From Plicaturopsis crispa FD-325 SS-3 (Eukaryota > Basidiomycota > Agaricomycetes > Amylocorticiales > Amylocorticiaceae): a DNA stretch of 64,000 nt. This document shows positions 35,100 to 45,805 of this stretch, one piece after another. The notes under the pieces were generated by a model, which saw only the letters and a list, made by a program, of their open reading frames with translations, did no database searches and was not told the DNA's origin. Each line of letters starts with the position of its first letter. Within the stretch, counting starts at the first letter, position 1. The DNA is taken from positions 420,224 to 484,223 of the forward strand of contig KN832572.1 of assembly GCA_000827205.1 (NCBI GenBank), in the 5' to 3' direction. The position numbers were made by a program, and so were the translations under genes.

Positions 35100-37081
35100 A
35101 TGGCCACAACCTCAACGCGAATCCCCAAGGCCACATCGAATAGCAAAGACATTGCGCGCCATGACAGCCCACTCGATCTACAAACCGTCCACGCAGCCCT
35201 CGCCGCCCTCGGCGCACCGCCCATGACCCCTTCCGAGTTCGAACGGCTCTACAAGGGGCCCCTTGCGCACCTGCTATCCGCCTGGGTCGAGCAGGTGCGC
35301 GGCCGCCAGGCGACCGCGGCTGCGAGGTGCCAGATACACGGGTGAGCACTGAGCACCGTCTTCCGTCCGGCGCGCCCCAGATATCATTCTAAGCTCGGGA
35401 AATCAAGCGTGCTACAGGGGGAAAAGCGCCAGGCCGTAGACTCGCCATCGAGGGTGGAGGCGCAGAAAGCGGCGGCGCGGCTCGCGGGCGCGAAACACTC
35501 GCTGGATGCGCTGCAGAGGAAACTTGGGGAGCGCCAGGACGCGCTGGACGCCGCGCGTGAGTACTAGTGCCCAACCCCTCATCCCCCACCTAGCTCCTTC
35601 TAATGCTCATGGAATGCAGATGCGGAGGCGGCGCGGTTACAGGCCGAGCTGGAGCACAAGCAGCGGGTCGGGCTGCTGCTGTCGGTGCTGGAAGCGAAGG
35701 AGACGCTGCGGACGCGGAGGTTCGAGGAAATGGCACGGCTGATGGATGATTTACGGTGGGTGCCAACTTTTCTTTCTCGTGAGGGGGTGTGCTCATAGAT
35801 CGCGTAGGAAGGCTGCTGCTGGCGACGCTGAAAAGGTGCGAAGGATCGTCTACGGATCGTAAATATACTCTAATTGCGGTCGCAGGAATTGCCCGTGTTG
35901 GAGACACAGCAAGACAAGGCATCCGAGGCGATGGAAATCCCGCGCCCAAGCCATACTCGCGACGCGTTAGCGGTATGTGCATCTTGCGTTCGGGAGCTCC
36001 ATTCAGACCACACTAATACGATGCCCCGCAGACCTTGCACGCACTCCACGTCTCCCAAACGACGAATGCCGACGCGGAGAGGCAGCTGCGCGCATCCATC
36101 GCCCGCGCTACCAACTTCCCCGAATGCGATCCGCACGTCGAGAGCCTTCTGTGCGCATACGCATTCCCTCCTTTTTCAGCACACTAGGAACTAACGCGGC
36201 ACGTCTCGCAGACGCGAATGCACCGACCTGGCGCAACGCCGGGCTTCTCGCGCGCCCCCGCCGCCGCCCGACCTCGAAGGCCTGGAGCAATCCATCGTGC
36301 GTGTCGTACATAGTGTCGCGTGACCGCGGCAGTGATTGAGCGTGTTTCTATAGCGCGTCAAGGAAGATACCTTGCAACGCCTCTCCGACGCGTCCATCGC
36401 GTACGGGTTCCTCTGCGACCACCTTATCCGTTCCGTGAGTCACCTTGCTCACGCGTACGCGTAAAATAGCAATATGTTGACTGGAACGCGCGTTGAAGGT
36501 CGCGACATTCAACAAAACGACCGCGAGTGATCTTCGGACGTCGCTCGAGGATGTAGGCGACGCGAAGGGACACGTGGAGATCCTGCAGTGGCTGGTGACG
36601 CACGCCCCGTCGCTCGAGGCCGACACGTCCTTCGAGCAGGATGTGAAGAAGGCGTTTAACATACACGGGGAGGCAGTACGTTGCTCATTCAAGCGTATGA
36701 CGAGCATTACTCATATTCAATGCGCAGGCTTGGGGAAACATCATCGGTAGAGTACAGGATACCGTACGCGAGACGCATGCGCAGCGTTCCTTCCTCGCGG
36801 ACGCGTCTCTTGGTGCACCCCGCGCGCCCGCGACCGATCTAACACCCCTCGTCCGTAAGTCCGACGCCACCTTCACCACTAACCGCGCACCGCCTGAAAT
36901 CACGACTTCAACCGCCGCAGAAAGCCAAGTTGAAACAAGCCACCGCACGCACGACGCGGCCGCGCAACTGCTCCAGCGCAAGGTCGAGAAGGCGAATGTG
37001 GCAGAGACGCTGGTGCGCGACGTGGAGGAGGTGCTGGCTGAGGCGGGGGCGCTTGCGGGGGCGGGGCTGGAGAGGCGATGA
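35100..37081 (+). CDS. Coiled-coil protein, unrecognised
   Basis: About ten exons encode roughly 450-480 residues with no signal or membrane segment. It starts MATTSTRIPKATSNSKDIAR, then has a small globular-looking start (TVHAALAALGAPPMTPSEFE) and a long helical region rich in A, E, Q, R and L. Examples are AQKAAARLAGAKHSLDALQR, LERQ-type heptads, and AELEHKQRVGLLLSVLEAKE. Later come SDASIAYGFLCDHLIRS and VEILQWLVTHAPSLEA, and the end is another coiled coil (AAAQLLQRKVEKANVAETLV). The layout is like a structural or spindle-associated coiled-coil protein, but I cannot assign it to a named family. The promoter overlaps a family A flank copy ending near 35085. Confidence 0.7.
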
Positions 37082-37714
37082 GTGGGTATCGGATCGGGCT
37101 GAGTTCGGGCATGAGGAGGACCTCAGTGCATCCGGACATTTGCACAAACCTTGGCCCCCAATTGGCCATTGACCTCAATTCGAAGAGACCTTCGGGCCTT
37201 CGGCGCTGCGCCATTTCGCGTCTGCGCTGAGAACACACATCTTGGTGGTTGCCGAGGGTCGGGCAGGGCTGGGGTCGGGCTCTGGTCGGGCTTCAGGACA
37301 GTCTGGTGACTGTTGACGCTAGCGCGTATGTCACTGTATCATTTCGTCTAACCTCGTGTAGGTTGCTATTCATGGCACACACATATGTCATAGCCGTCGC
37401 AGTAGAGGAGTGCATGTATAAGAGCACTGAGGTGCAAATACTGAAACCAACCATTTTTGTGCCCAGCTGCCCCGCATTTCGACTGCCATTTCTCCGCATT
37501 TTATTTCTACGAACGAGTGTCCAATCGCTGTGTTCGGCGTTGAGTCCGGCGACGCTAGCGGCGAATTTCGGATACACGGTCTCTGATTGGCCAAGGCGTA
37601 CCCAAACGGCACATCAATCACAAGGACGGCAAAGGAAACCAGATAAATTCGGGCGCGTATTGCCGACGCATCTCTTCACCTCCTACCACATCGTCCTCCT
37701 CCGCATCGTTGACG
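37082..37714. other. Intergenic, promoter side of aconitase
   Basis: 633 bases without a gene. Around 37255-37300 there are several near-copies of a GGTCGGGCT unit, too short and irregular to call a proper minisatellite. The rest should hold the aconitase promoter. Confidence 0.5.
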
Positions 37715-40676
37715 ATGTTCAACCTCTCTCAACGGACCGCAAAGGCGGTGCGCTCGCTCGCTGCGGGCATGGCCACCGCAGCACCGCGCATCGGTGACAC
37801 CAAGGTCGCCATGTCCAATCTCGAAAAGAATGCGTTCATCAACTACCAACGCATCGAGGACAACCTCGCTGTCGTCCGCGGGAGGTATGTTTCTTTCCGA
37901 CGGACGCTGTTTGACGATAGTTTTTGACGTTAGTGTAGACTGCAACGACCGCTGACGTTGTCGGAGAAGATTTTGTACGGTCATCTCGACGATCCGCATG
38001 GGCAGGATATCGAGCGTGGCACGAGCTACCTCAAGCTCCGGCCAGACGTGCGTGCATTTCTTGGCTACCGTCTCGCGCTGTGCTAATAGTTCCATCCAGC
38101 GAGTCGCTTGCCAGGACGCCACCGCTCAGGTATGTCGCCAGTGGCTACGTCACAATTTTTTTCTGATCTTCGGTTCAGATGGCGCTCCTGCAATTCATGT
38201 CTGCGGGCATGGACACCGCTGCAGTCCCCACTACGGTGCACTGCGATCATCTTATTGAGGCGCAGGTCGGCGGTGTGAAGGATTTGGCACGGGCTATCGA
38301 CATCAACAAGGAAGTGTACGACTTTTTGGCTACGGCCACGGCGAAAGTGCGTTTCGTCTGTCCTTTGTGGGTTCGCGCTTGTCACTGATAGTTGTCTGCT
38401 AGTACGGCCTCGGATTCTGGAAACCCGGTTCTGGTATCATCCATCAAATCATCCTCGAAAACTACGCCTTCCCCGGTGGACTTATGATTGGCACGGACTC
38501 GCACACACCCAACGCGGGTGGTCTCGGCATGATTGCGTGCGGTGTTGGTGGTGCGGACGCGGTCGACGTCATGGCAGGCATTCCTTGGGAGCTGAAGTGC
38601 CCCAAGGTTATTGGTGTCAACCTCACGGGCAAAATCGGCGGCTGGACCACTCCCAAAGGTGACCTTCCTCCTCGCTTCGCTGAGCGTCCGTAGCTAACAC
38701 GTGCACAGACGTCATCTTGAAGGTCGCGGGCATCCTTACGGTCAAGGGCGGCACTGGCGCTATCGTCGAGTACAAGGGTCCTGGTGTCGAGTCTCTTTCG
38801 TGCACGGGCATGGCTACTATTTGCAACATGGGTGCTGAAATCGGTGCGACGACGTCGATGTTCCCCTTCAATCACCGCATGGCCGACTACCTCAACGCCA
38901 CTAAACGCCGGGATATCGCTCAATACGCACAGCAATTCGCACACAACCTTAAGGCCGACCCCGATGCTGAGTACGACGAGCACGTCGAGATTGTACGTCT
39001 CATCTTTCCGTATCTTTCGTGCAAGTCCTCATGGATTCGCAGAACCTCTCCGAGCTCGAGCCCCACATCAACGGACCTTTCACCCCCGATCTTGCCACTC
39101 CCATCTCCAAGTTCGCCGCCGCAGTCAAGGAGAACAACTGGCCCGAGGAACTCAAGGTTGCGCTCATCGGCTCGTGCACGAACTCGTCATACGAGGACAT
39201 GTCGCGCTCCGCGTCCATCGCGAAGGAGGCCGCGGCGCACGGAATCGAGCTCAAGAGCAAGTTCACGATCACCCCCGGCTCCGAGCAGGTCCGCGCGACC
39301 ATTGAGCGTGACGGTCAGATTGGCGCCTTCGAAGACGTCGGTGGACTTGTCCTCGCTAACGCGTGTGGCCCGTGTATCGGTCAGTGGGACAGGCAGGATG
39401 TTAAGAAGGGCGAGAAGAACTCTAGTGCGTGGTCGATTTTTACTCATGTCCACGAGCGCGTTCTGATCTTAGGTTGGTACCACAGTCATCACCTCGTACA
39501 ACCGTAACTTCACCGGCCGTAACGACGCTAACCCCGCCACACACGCCTTCGTCGCGTCGCCCGACATCGTCACCGCATTCGCGTTCGCCGGTAGCCTTTC
39601 CTTCAACCCCCTCACCGACTCCCTCATCGGCTCCGACGGCAAACCATTCAAGTTCTCCGACCCTACTGGCAACGAGCTCCCTCCGCGCGGCTACGACCCC
39701 GGCGAGGACACTTTCCAGGCTCCCCCTGCAGACCGTGCTAACGTCAACGTCGCCATTGACCCCAAGAGCGACCGTCTCCAGTTCTTGCAGCCCTTCCAGC
39801 CCTGGGACGGCAAGACCCCGACTGACCTCCCCGTTCTGATCAAGGTCACGGGCAAGTGCAGTAAGTGCATCCTTCTAATACTGCTTAGCATTAGTCACTG
39901 AAGGAGAGTTCTGTAGCCACTGACCACATCTCCGCCGGTGGCCCCTGGCTCAAGTTCCGTGGCCACCTCCAAAACATCTCTCGTACGTCCCTTCTCCCAT
40001 ATCTCGCCTTGGCTTTTTTTTAACCGCTCGGGCTCGCAGAGAACTGCCTGATCGGCGCCATCAACGCCGAGAACGGTGAGGCGAACAAGGTAAAGAACCA
40101 GCTCACGGGCGAGTACGGCGGCGTCCCCCAGGTCGGCGCGTACTACCGCGACAAGGGCATCAAGTGGGTAGTGATCGGAGACGCGAACTACGGTGAGGGC
40201 TCGTCGCGCGAGCACGCTGCGCTCGAGCCGCGCTACCTCGGCGGCCTCGCGATCATCGCGCGCTCGTTCGCGCGTATCCACGAGACGAACCTCAAGAAGC
40301 AGGGCATGCTCGCGCTCACGTTCGCGGACGCGGCGGACTATGACAAGATCCAGCCCAGTGACAAGGTTACGATCGAGGGATTGGAGAGCTTCGCGCCCGG
40401 GAAGAACTTGACGCTTGTTGCTAAGCACGAGGACGGCTCGAAGGACGTGCGTGTCTTTGATTGTTTTTGTTAAGTGCGTGAATACTGACTTGGTGGACGC
40501 TGCAGGAAATCTCGCTCGCGCACTCGTTCAACGAGGGTCAGATCGAGTGGTTCAAGGCCGGCTCTGCACTCAACCTGGTACGTCCTCCGTCCCTTGACCG
40601 TCGCATCCGCCTGAATGTCGACTGACCTTTGATGTCGTTACAGATGGCGGCTAAGGCCAAGGCCAAGGGCAACTAG
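37715..40676 (+). CDS. ACO1: Mitochondrial aconitate hydratase (aconitase)
   Basis: This tricarboxylic-acid-cycle enzyme interconverts citrate and isocitrate in the mitochondrial matrix using a 4Fe-4S cluster. The start [20 protein letters not shown] is a typical basic, serine-containing import presequence. The catalytic core shows [29 protein letters not shown]-type substrate-loop sequence ([17 protein letters not shown]), and the three cluster cysteines in [14 protein letters not shown] and [15 protein letters not shown]. The swivel domain has [13 protein letters not shown] and the conserved [20 protein letters not shown]. The protein ends AAKAKAKGN at 40676. The ten or more short exons all join in frame where checked. 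This is a single-copy housekeeping gene in the window, lying between the two family A stretches. Confidence 0.97.
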
Positions 40677-41344
40677 ACCTAGACTTGGACACGATCCCTT
40701 TTATAATCGCATCCCTAGTTTTGTTTGTGTTGATTTCTGCTTCTGCATTTATCCTTTTCTTCCTTTCTGCGTATGTATACGTATACCGTCGCAACAACAA
40801 CTGTGTAATGAGCGCTGAGCTCTGCTGGACCTCACGTCGGAATGCAAAACGAAAAGCTTTACACCGCATCTTTTGGCGGATGGTTCTGCGTGTCGCCGTG
40901 CGTCTGTCCCTCAACTTTAGTCTCTCCTAGACAGACACCAACAGTCGTTCCTCCATTCTGTACCTCAACTTCTCGTTCGCGTCCTCTCTTTCTCAGGCGG
41001 GCGGGACTTGCTCGGCGAAATTTTAACCCGTGTTGGCAGTCAGTACGGTCTGTGTATTAATCGCAAGGAGCGTTGTGACGGCTCCAACTGTGATGTACAA
41101 TGAATGAGACGTCATGAAAGGAACGAAGTATACTGTCAATAGGGTTAATTAGACGGAATGTAGAGGAAAATGTAGCTGAGAAGGAACACTAGAGTAGAAC
41201 GGAAAGGACGGCGAGCGAGAGTGACCTTGGGAGGGTGATTGGGACAAGGAAATCGAGAGCGAGGGAGCTAAGACAACCCGAGCGACTAAGGCATATTTCG
41301 AAAGAATTCGATATAAAAGAAAAGTGTCCCGAGGTGGATGAAAA
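40677..41344. other. Intergenic between convergent aconitase and family B gene B1
   Basis: 668 bases of 3' flanks with no supported gene. Pyrimidine-rich tracts near 40730-40775 are compatible with an aconitase 3' UTR. Confidence 0.5.
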
Positions 41345-42081
41345 CTACATGTAGTACTGGTAATGATGGTCGGGGTCTCCAAGACCGTCAAGGAACCAGT
41401 AGGGATAGCCCAGCACCTTGATCATCATCTCCAACTGCGCAGGCAACGGTCGTGTATAGAAGCGGCGCTTCGAGTAGTTTGAACTCAGTGCCCATGCGTC
41501 GCAGTCGTCGTACTCCACTCCGTCGACCGGGTCGGTCACATCCTTGGGTACAGCGAGCGCAAAAATCAGGGGATCGTACCCAGAGAGTTCCGCCATCACG
41601 ATGTAGGGGTCGAAGTGGTGGGAGTCGTAGGACTGGAGGTGCCGCCCCGGTCTGACCTTGTCAACCCAAGATTCGACAAGCGCCTTGTCGATCCGCCACC
41701 CGTATAGCCAGTGGCGCTTGACGCGCGGCTTTGGGGGGATGGGAGGGTAGATCACCCACTTGCCATTGCGGTCGATAATGGGTTTGTCCGTCTCAAGGGT
41801 TGGGCGAATCGTATCCGTGGGTGACGAGCTCTTAGGCTTCGGCGTAGAGATCTGTCGTGAACCGTCAGAGGAGATGCAAGGCTCGCCCCAATGACAGACG
41901 TACGTTCAAGTGCTCGAAATCTTGTGGCAAGGTAGCGGTAGACATATCCTCCGTGGGTGACGAGCTCTTAGGCTTCGGCGTGGAGATCTATCGTGAACCG
42001 TCAGAGGAGATGCAAGGCTTGCCCCAATGACAGACGCACGTTCAAGTGCTCAAAATCTTGTGGCAAGGTAGCGGTAGACAT
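41345..42081 (-). CDS. Family B protein B1 with duplicated first exon
   Basis: Family B is an unrecognised small-protein family of about 180-200 residues. In B1 the main exon encodes ISTPKPKSSSPTDTIRPTLE, a linker, then the core: WVIYPPIPPKPRVKRHWLYG, DPYIVMAELSGYDPLIFALA, DVTDPVDGVEYDDCDAWALS, SNYSKRRFYTRPLPAQLE and WFLDGLGDPDHHYQYYM. A short first exon (MSTATLPQDFEHLN) is present twice, with ATGs at 41945 and 42081, because of a 136-bp tandem duplication. Reading from 42081 through the duplicate stays open into the second copy, so either start is possible. No signal peptide or membrane segment is visible. The function is unknown. Confidence 0.7.
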
Positions 42082-42086
42082 ATCCG
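41815..42086. repeat. 136-bp tandem duplication covering exon 1 and exon 2 start of B1
   Basis: Two adjacent units (about 41815-41950 and 41951-42086) differ at only a few positions. Each contains the start of exon 2, the intron and the complete first exon of B1. Confidence 0.9.
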
Positions 42087-42199
42087 TCTTCGAGATCACT
42101 GACAACTATGGGTTAGTCATAGTTCATAAACGGACTATACGCAACTTACATGGTTACGGAGAAACAATATACTGGAGAGTCTTTAGGCGGATGTCGTGA

Positions 42200-42413
42200 A
42201 GTTCAATGGGCGTTGGACAGAGCACGAACATCAGCTGTACTTAAAGGACAGGTTCCGAATTCTCATCCGAAATTCCCACGTCTGCTGAGTCGTCTTGCTC
42301 TTCGCCATTTCCAGTGTCCGAAGAAAGTCATAACGGTCGTGCCAGTGGGTGCGCAGTGGTTTGCGAGTCGCGCTGTACAAATTGAAAGAACAAGAGTAGT
42401 TTGGACCGATATT
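42200..42413 (-). pseudogene. Family A relic, internally deleted
   Basis: On the minus strand 42413-42300 matches the 5' flank of A2, including its first codons (MAKSKT). It then joins directly to sequence matching the 3' flank found at 35007-35085, so almost the whole coding region is gone. It lies between B1 and A3. Confidence 0.8.
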
Positions 42414-42582
42414 TAGCGTTGTGACAAATCCCACTGACAATGGTCTCTGCCACGTGCGAGGTTCCGAACTAGGCAGTTCCTGTTCTTCGGACTTTGAGCA
42501 CGCCGTTGTTCAACGTTCAACTTGCAGTGCTAGCAGTGAGCGCCGTTAACTTTCCTCGCTGGGCAGTCTGAGATAGGTAGTC

Positions 42583-43596
42583 ATGCCGAAGGGAAGTAGC
42601 ACGAAAAAAACTGTACGTCTTCTTGTAAAGCATCCAGCCTGAGCTGTGCTCACTAACACGTCGACTTGTAGGCTCGACCGGCTAAACCGTACGATCGCAA
42701 GCCGCCGTCGCCGTCTGGGAGTGGCATGATTGCAACGGCAGCTGAAGCTGAACGTTCGGGCTCGGAGATACAACCTGCCAGCTCTCAGTCTCCCAAAGAT
42801 GAACCCGCTTCAAGCGCGTTGCCAGACTCCGCTGATACGTTTCCGAAGAACCTTCGTGAATGTTGCCTCGAACTCTGCGAGTCTTTGAACCCGACGATTC
42901 AACCACGAGCCGGAGAAATGCGCGACTGGGACATTGAGGTGCTGTCTTCTGGCAAAGTCAGCATGGCCGACGCGAAGAATTTCGCTGCATGGTCCGACAG
43001 CAAGCTCGATAACGTCTTCAGGCACCTCACGCCCGAGCAGAAGCAACTTAAGCGCACCGAGTATCTGAAGGAAGCCAAGCAACGGATGGATGGGCCGCCG
43101 GCATCGGTAGGCGTACGTGATTTCGACGCTCTCTGACACCAGTATCCAGGCTTATACTCGCGGTTCTCTGCAGCGCAAACCTAAGCCGGGCGATGGAGAC
43201 ATCCACATTCGCAAAATACCCAACAGCGAGTACGCCTTCCGTCTCTGGGGCAGGGGCCTTGAGACGAAGCGTCAGTACTGTCTCGACTGGGTACACTCGA
43301 AGACCGGCGAACCTGTCAACTCGCCCTTCGGAGAGGACTATGAGCTGTGGGCCGTGCCCAATCGGAGGACCCCGTGGATTCCGTGTCCGACCTCGCGACT
43401 ATGCTCGGTCGAGCGTGCGTTTGGTGTGGCGCAGAAGGATATCCTGCCCGGCCACGAGAAGTTTACGCTACTTGAGGGAACGGCGTGCCTGTTCAAGCGC
43501 CCGGGTCAAATGCCTATATACTTCGAGGTGCCCGTGCGGCCGCGCCCAGTCGACAACTCGGACGTGCTCGTCTTCGATTTCAGTGGCGACGATTGA
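42583..43596 (+). CDS. Family A protein A3 (unrecognised, multicopy)
   Basis: Exons 42583-42612, 42672-43112 and 43174-43596 give 297 residues. Exon 1 is MPKGSSTKKT. Exon 2 starts ARPAKPYDRKPPSPSGSG and contains FPKNLRECCLELCESLNPTI, MRDWDIEVLSSGKVSMADAK and FAAWSDSKLDNVF. Exon 3 starts RKPKPGDGDIHIRKIPNSEY and ends DFSGDD. Exon 3 is nearly identical to that of A2' at many third-codon positions, whereas exon 2 is clearly diverged. It is convergent with A4, 359 bases apart. The function is unknown; the conserved Trp, Cys and Gly pattern in exon 3 suggests a compact folded domain after a flexible basic tail. Confidence 0.75.
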
Positions 43597-43955
43597 TTTG
43601 TTTGTATCAGCTCGCTATCATCGTCAATGAGAGGATTTCTCGAATATTTACGGGAGCACTTGCCCTCCGAGGTCGTTGGAACGAGTCCTTCACGCGCTAC
43701 ATGAGAATACACGCGTATCCCTATTCAGTGGTTTGACAATCAGTACGTACTACGTGCGCGGTTCACCGTGAATTCGAGTGGCCTCGCCGCTCAGCGTGTG
43801 TATAGCAATGCTAAACTTGCTCTGAACCACTCATGAGTACACGACCTCAGAAGATAAGCACTCAGCACTCAAAGGATTATCGATTATCCTGAACAGCATT
43901 CTGATAAAATAAAATGACATTCTCGTTGACAACGACGATGAGCCAACAAAATGAA
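43597..43955. other. Shared 3' flank between convergent A3 and A4
   Basis: No gene. The part next to A4 holds, on the minus strand, the AATCCTTTGAGTGCTGAGTG flank that also follows A2', and the part next to A3 holds a weaker match. The two flanks are inverted relative to each other. Confidence 0.6.
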
Positions 43956-44972
43956 CTAATCCTCGCCAGTAAAATCGAGGACGAGAATGTCCGGGTCCAC
44001 ATTGACCGGGCGCGGGCGCACGGGAACCTCAAAGTATATTGACTGCTTACCCGGGCGTTTAAACAAGCATGCCGTGCCTTCGACCAGCACAAATTTCTCC
44101 TGGCCCGGTGGGATATCCTTCAATGCCATGCCAAACGCCTGCTCCGCCGTGGCCAAGCGCCCGCTCGCGCAGGGGACCATCGGTGTCCGCCGATTTGGCA
44201 CAGACCAGAGCTCGTACTGACTCCCGAAGGGCGAGTTGACGGCTTCGCCGGTCTCCGAATGCACCCAGTCGAGACAGTACTGGCGCCTCGCCTCGAGGCC
44301 CCTGCCCCATAGGCGGAAGGAGTACTTGCTGTCCGGGATCTTGCGGATGTGGATGTCTCCTTCGCCCGGCTTCGGTTTGCGCTGCAGAAACCCATGAGCA
44401 TAAATATTGATATCAGTGTTGGCAATGAATGAAGGATGACGACGTACGTACACCTATCGAATCCGGCGGTCCATCCAACTGCTCCTTGGTCTTTCGCAAA
44501 ATCTCTGCGCGCCAGCGTTTGTCGTCCCCGGGCGGGAAGTCTTCGATGAGGCTCTCGAGCTGGCTGTCCGACCATGCGGCGAAATCGTTCGCATCGGCCT
44601 CGCTGACTTTGCCACTCGCAAGTACCGTGATGTCCCAGTCGCGCAGTTCCCCGGCTCGTGGACGAATTGTCGGGTTCAAGAGCTCGCAGCTTTCGAGGTA
44701 ACATCCCCGAAGGTCTTTCGGGAACGTGTCAGCAGAGGCCGACGCGCTTGAAGAGGACGCATCCTTCGGAGACGGAGAGCTAGCAGGTGGTGTTTTCGAG
44801 TGCGGCGAGTCAGCTACCGTTGCAGCGCCACTCCCAGACGGCGGCGACAGCTTGCGTTCGTAAGGTTTGGCCGGTCGAGTCTAGAAGGCAACGGATTAGC
44901 GAGCACACTGGGTATGTAGAGTGTACAATGGATACCAGTACTTACAGTCGGTTTTGTGCCACTCTTTGCCAT
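43956..44972 (-). CDS. Family A protein A4 (unrecognised, multicopy)
   Basis: Starts at 44972 with MAKSGTKPT. An intron leads to TRPAKPYERKLSPPSGSGAA, then a serine-rich linker, FPKDLRGCYLESCELLNPTI, LRDWDITVLASGKVSEADAN and FAAWSDSQLESLIEDFPPGD. After the second intron come RKPKPGEGDIHIRKIPDSKY, LWGRGLEARRQYCLDWVHSE, QYELWSVPNRRTPMVPCASG, GTACLFKRPGKQSIYFEVPV and DFTGED. This is the most diverged copy in exon 3 (for example RLATAEQAFGMALKDI). All splice sites and the frame are intact, so it should be expressed if its promoter works. Confidence 0.75.
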
Positions 44973-45556
44973 GTCTGTCAGCAGGGATTGAAAGTGTAAT
45001 GCAACGGGGCGGAAGGTCGGTCGACGGTGTAAGGAAACGTTGACGGCCATGGCCATCGCGCAACGCGACTTTTCGCTCGTCCTTGTCACGGTCCGCGCGG
45101 CCCGCGCAAGGCTAAGTCGCGCTGCACACACGGGAAATACAACTTCACGAAATATGTATGGAACGTTAGCGAGATCCTGGACGGACAAGAGATGTATGTA
45201 CCGGAGGCGGCGCTGTATACACCCGTGTAGAATGCAATGTAAAAAGCTCACTGCTACGATAGCGTATGCTGTTCAAACTGTACAAATATTATCCTGCGTG
45301 TATATTTCGAGGTGTGTGTATTTACGGGCTTGCGATGGTGACATGTGCAGCGGGAGCGTTCTGTCGGGCCTATGGCCGACCCCCGGAGGTCAGCAATCCA
45401 CGTGGGTCACTCCGAGCCCGTTTTCACGCGTCACCCACAAGGGCTTACCCCGCGCAATCGAAACGCCGTACTGGCAGCCATGGTCATCGACAGTCACAAC
45501 GGGTCCGGCGCGCTCACTGCCGTGGCTCCATCGTTTCGTTGGGTGCACCAGCGGAA
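44973..45556. other. Upstream region of A4, with a dispersed repeat copy
   Basis: No supported gene. At about 45250-45310 there is a stretch that reappears inverted at 57140-57195, listed as a repeat. Confidence 0.5.
45250..45310 (+). repeat. Dispersed repeat, copy 1
   Basis: Shares TATGCTGTTCAAACTGTACA and the following ATATTATCCTGCGTGTATATTT stretch, with a few changes, with the reverse complement of 57140-57195. No terminal repeats or coding capacity are seen, so the family is unknown. Confidence 0.7.
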
Positions 45557-45805
45557 ATGAGCAATCCGTCAGCCGTTGTCGACGTCGGCATCCACGACTC
45601 TCCCTCCGCGCGCTTCCACGACTCGCCCAACGCGGATTCGCCTTCGCCGCCGGTAGTCATCGCTTCCGCACGGCCTCTGAATGTCAAGTCCGAGAAGGAA
45701 TTGTGGCGGGTGATTGCGAGGACATGGCATACTGCGGGGCTCACGGACACCCCGGGTAAGGTAAAACTTCACGACCATAGCAGGCTATTGAGCTGCGAGG
45801 TCTAG
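45557..45805 (+). CDS. Possible small hypothetical gene or first exon
   Basis: An ATG opens MSNPSAVVDVGIHDSPSARF, a serine/proline/aspartate-rich stretch, followed by KSEKELWRVIARTWHTAGLT and a potential donor at TPG|GTAAGG. If not spliced, the frame ends at 45805. The helix-like second half reads as real protein. A later open segment at about 46050-46290 could be a downstream exon but I could not join it with confidence. I do not recognise the protein; it may be a decayed gene. Confidence 0.35.
   Translation: MSNPSAVVDVGIHDSPSARFHDSPNADSPSPPVVIASARPLNVKSEKELWRVIARTWHTAGLTDTPGKVKLHDHSRLLSCEV

Noticed and set aside
38717-39839. Long Ser/Arg/Thr-rich plus-strand frames inside aconitase
   Set aside because: They are alternative frames of aconitase exons with high GC, and the aconitase frame itself is unambiguous.
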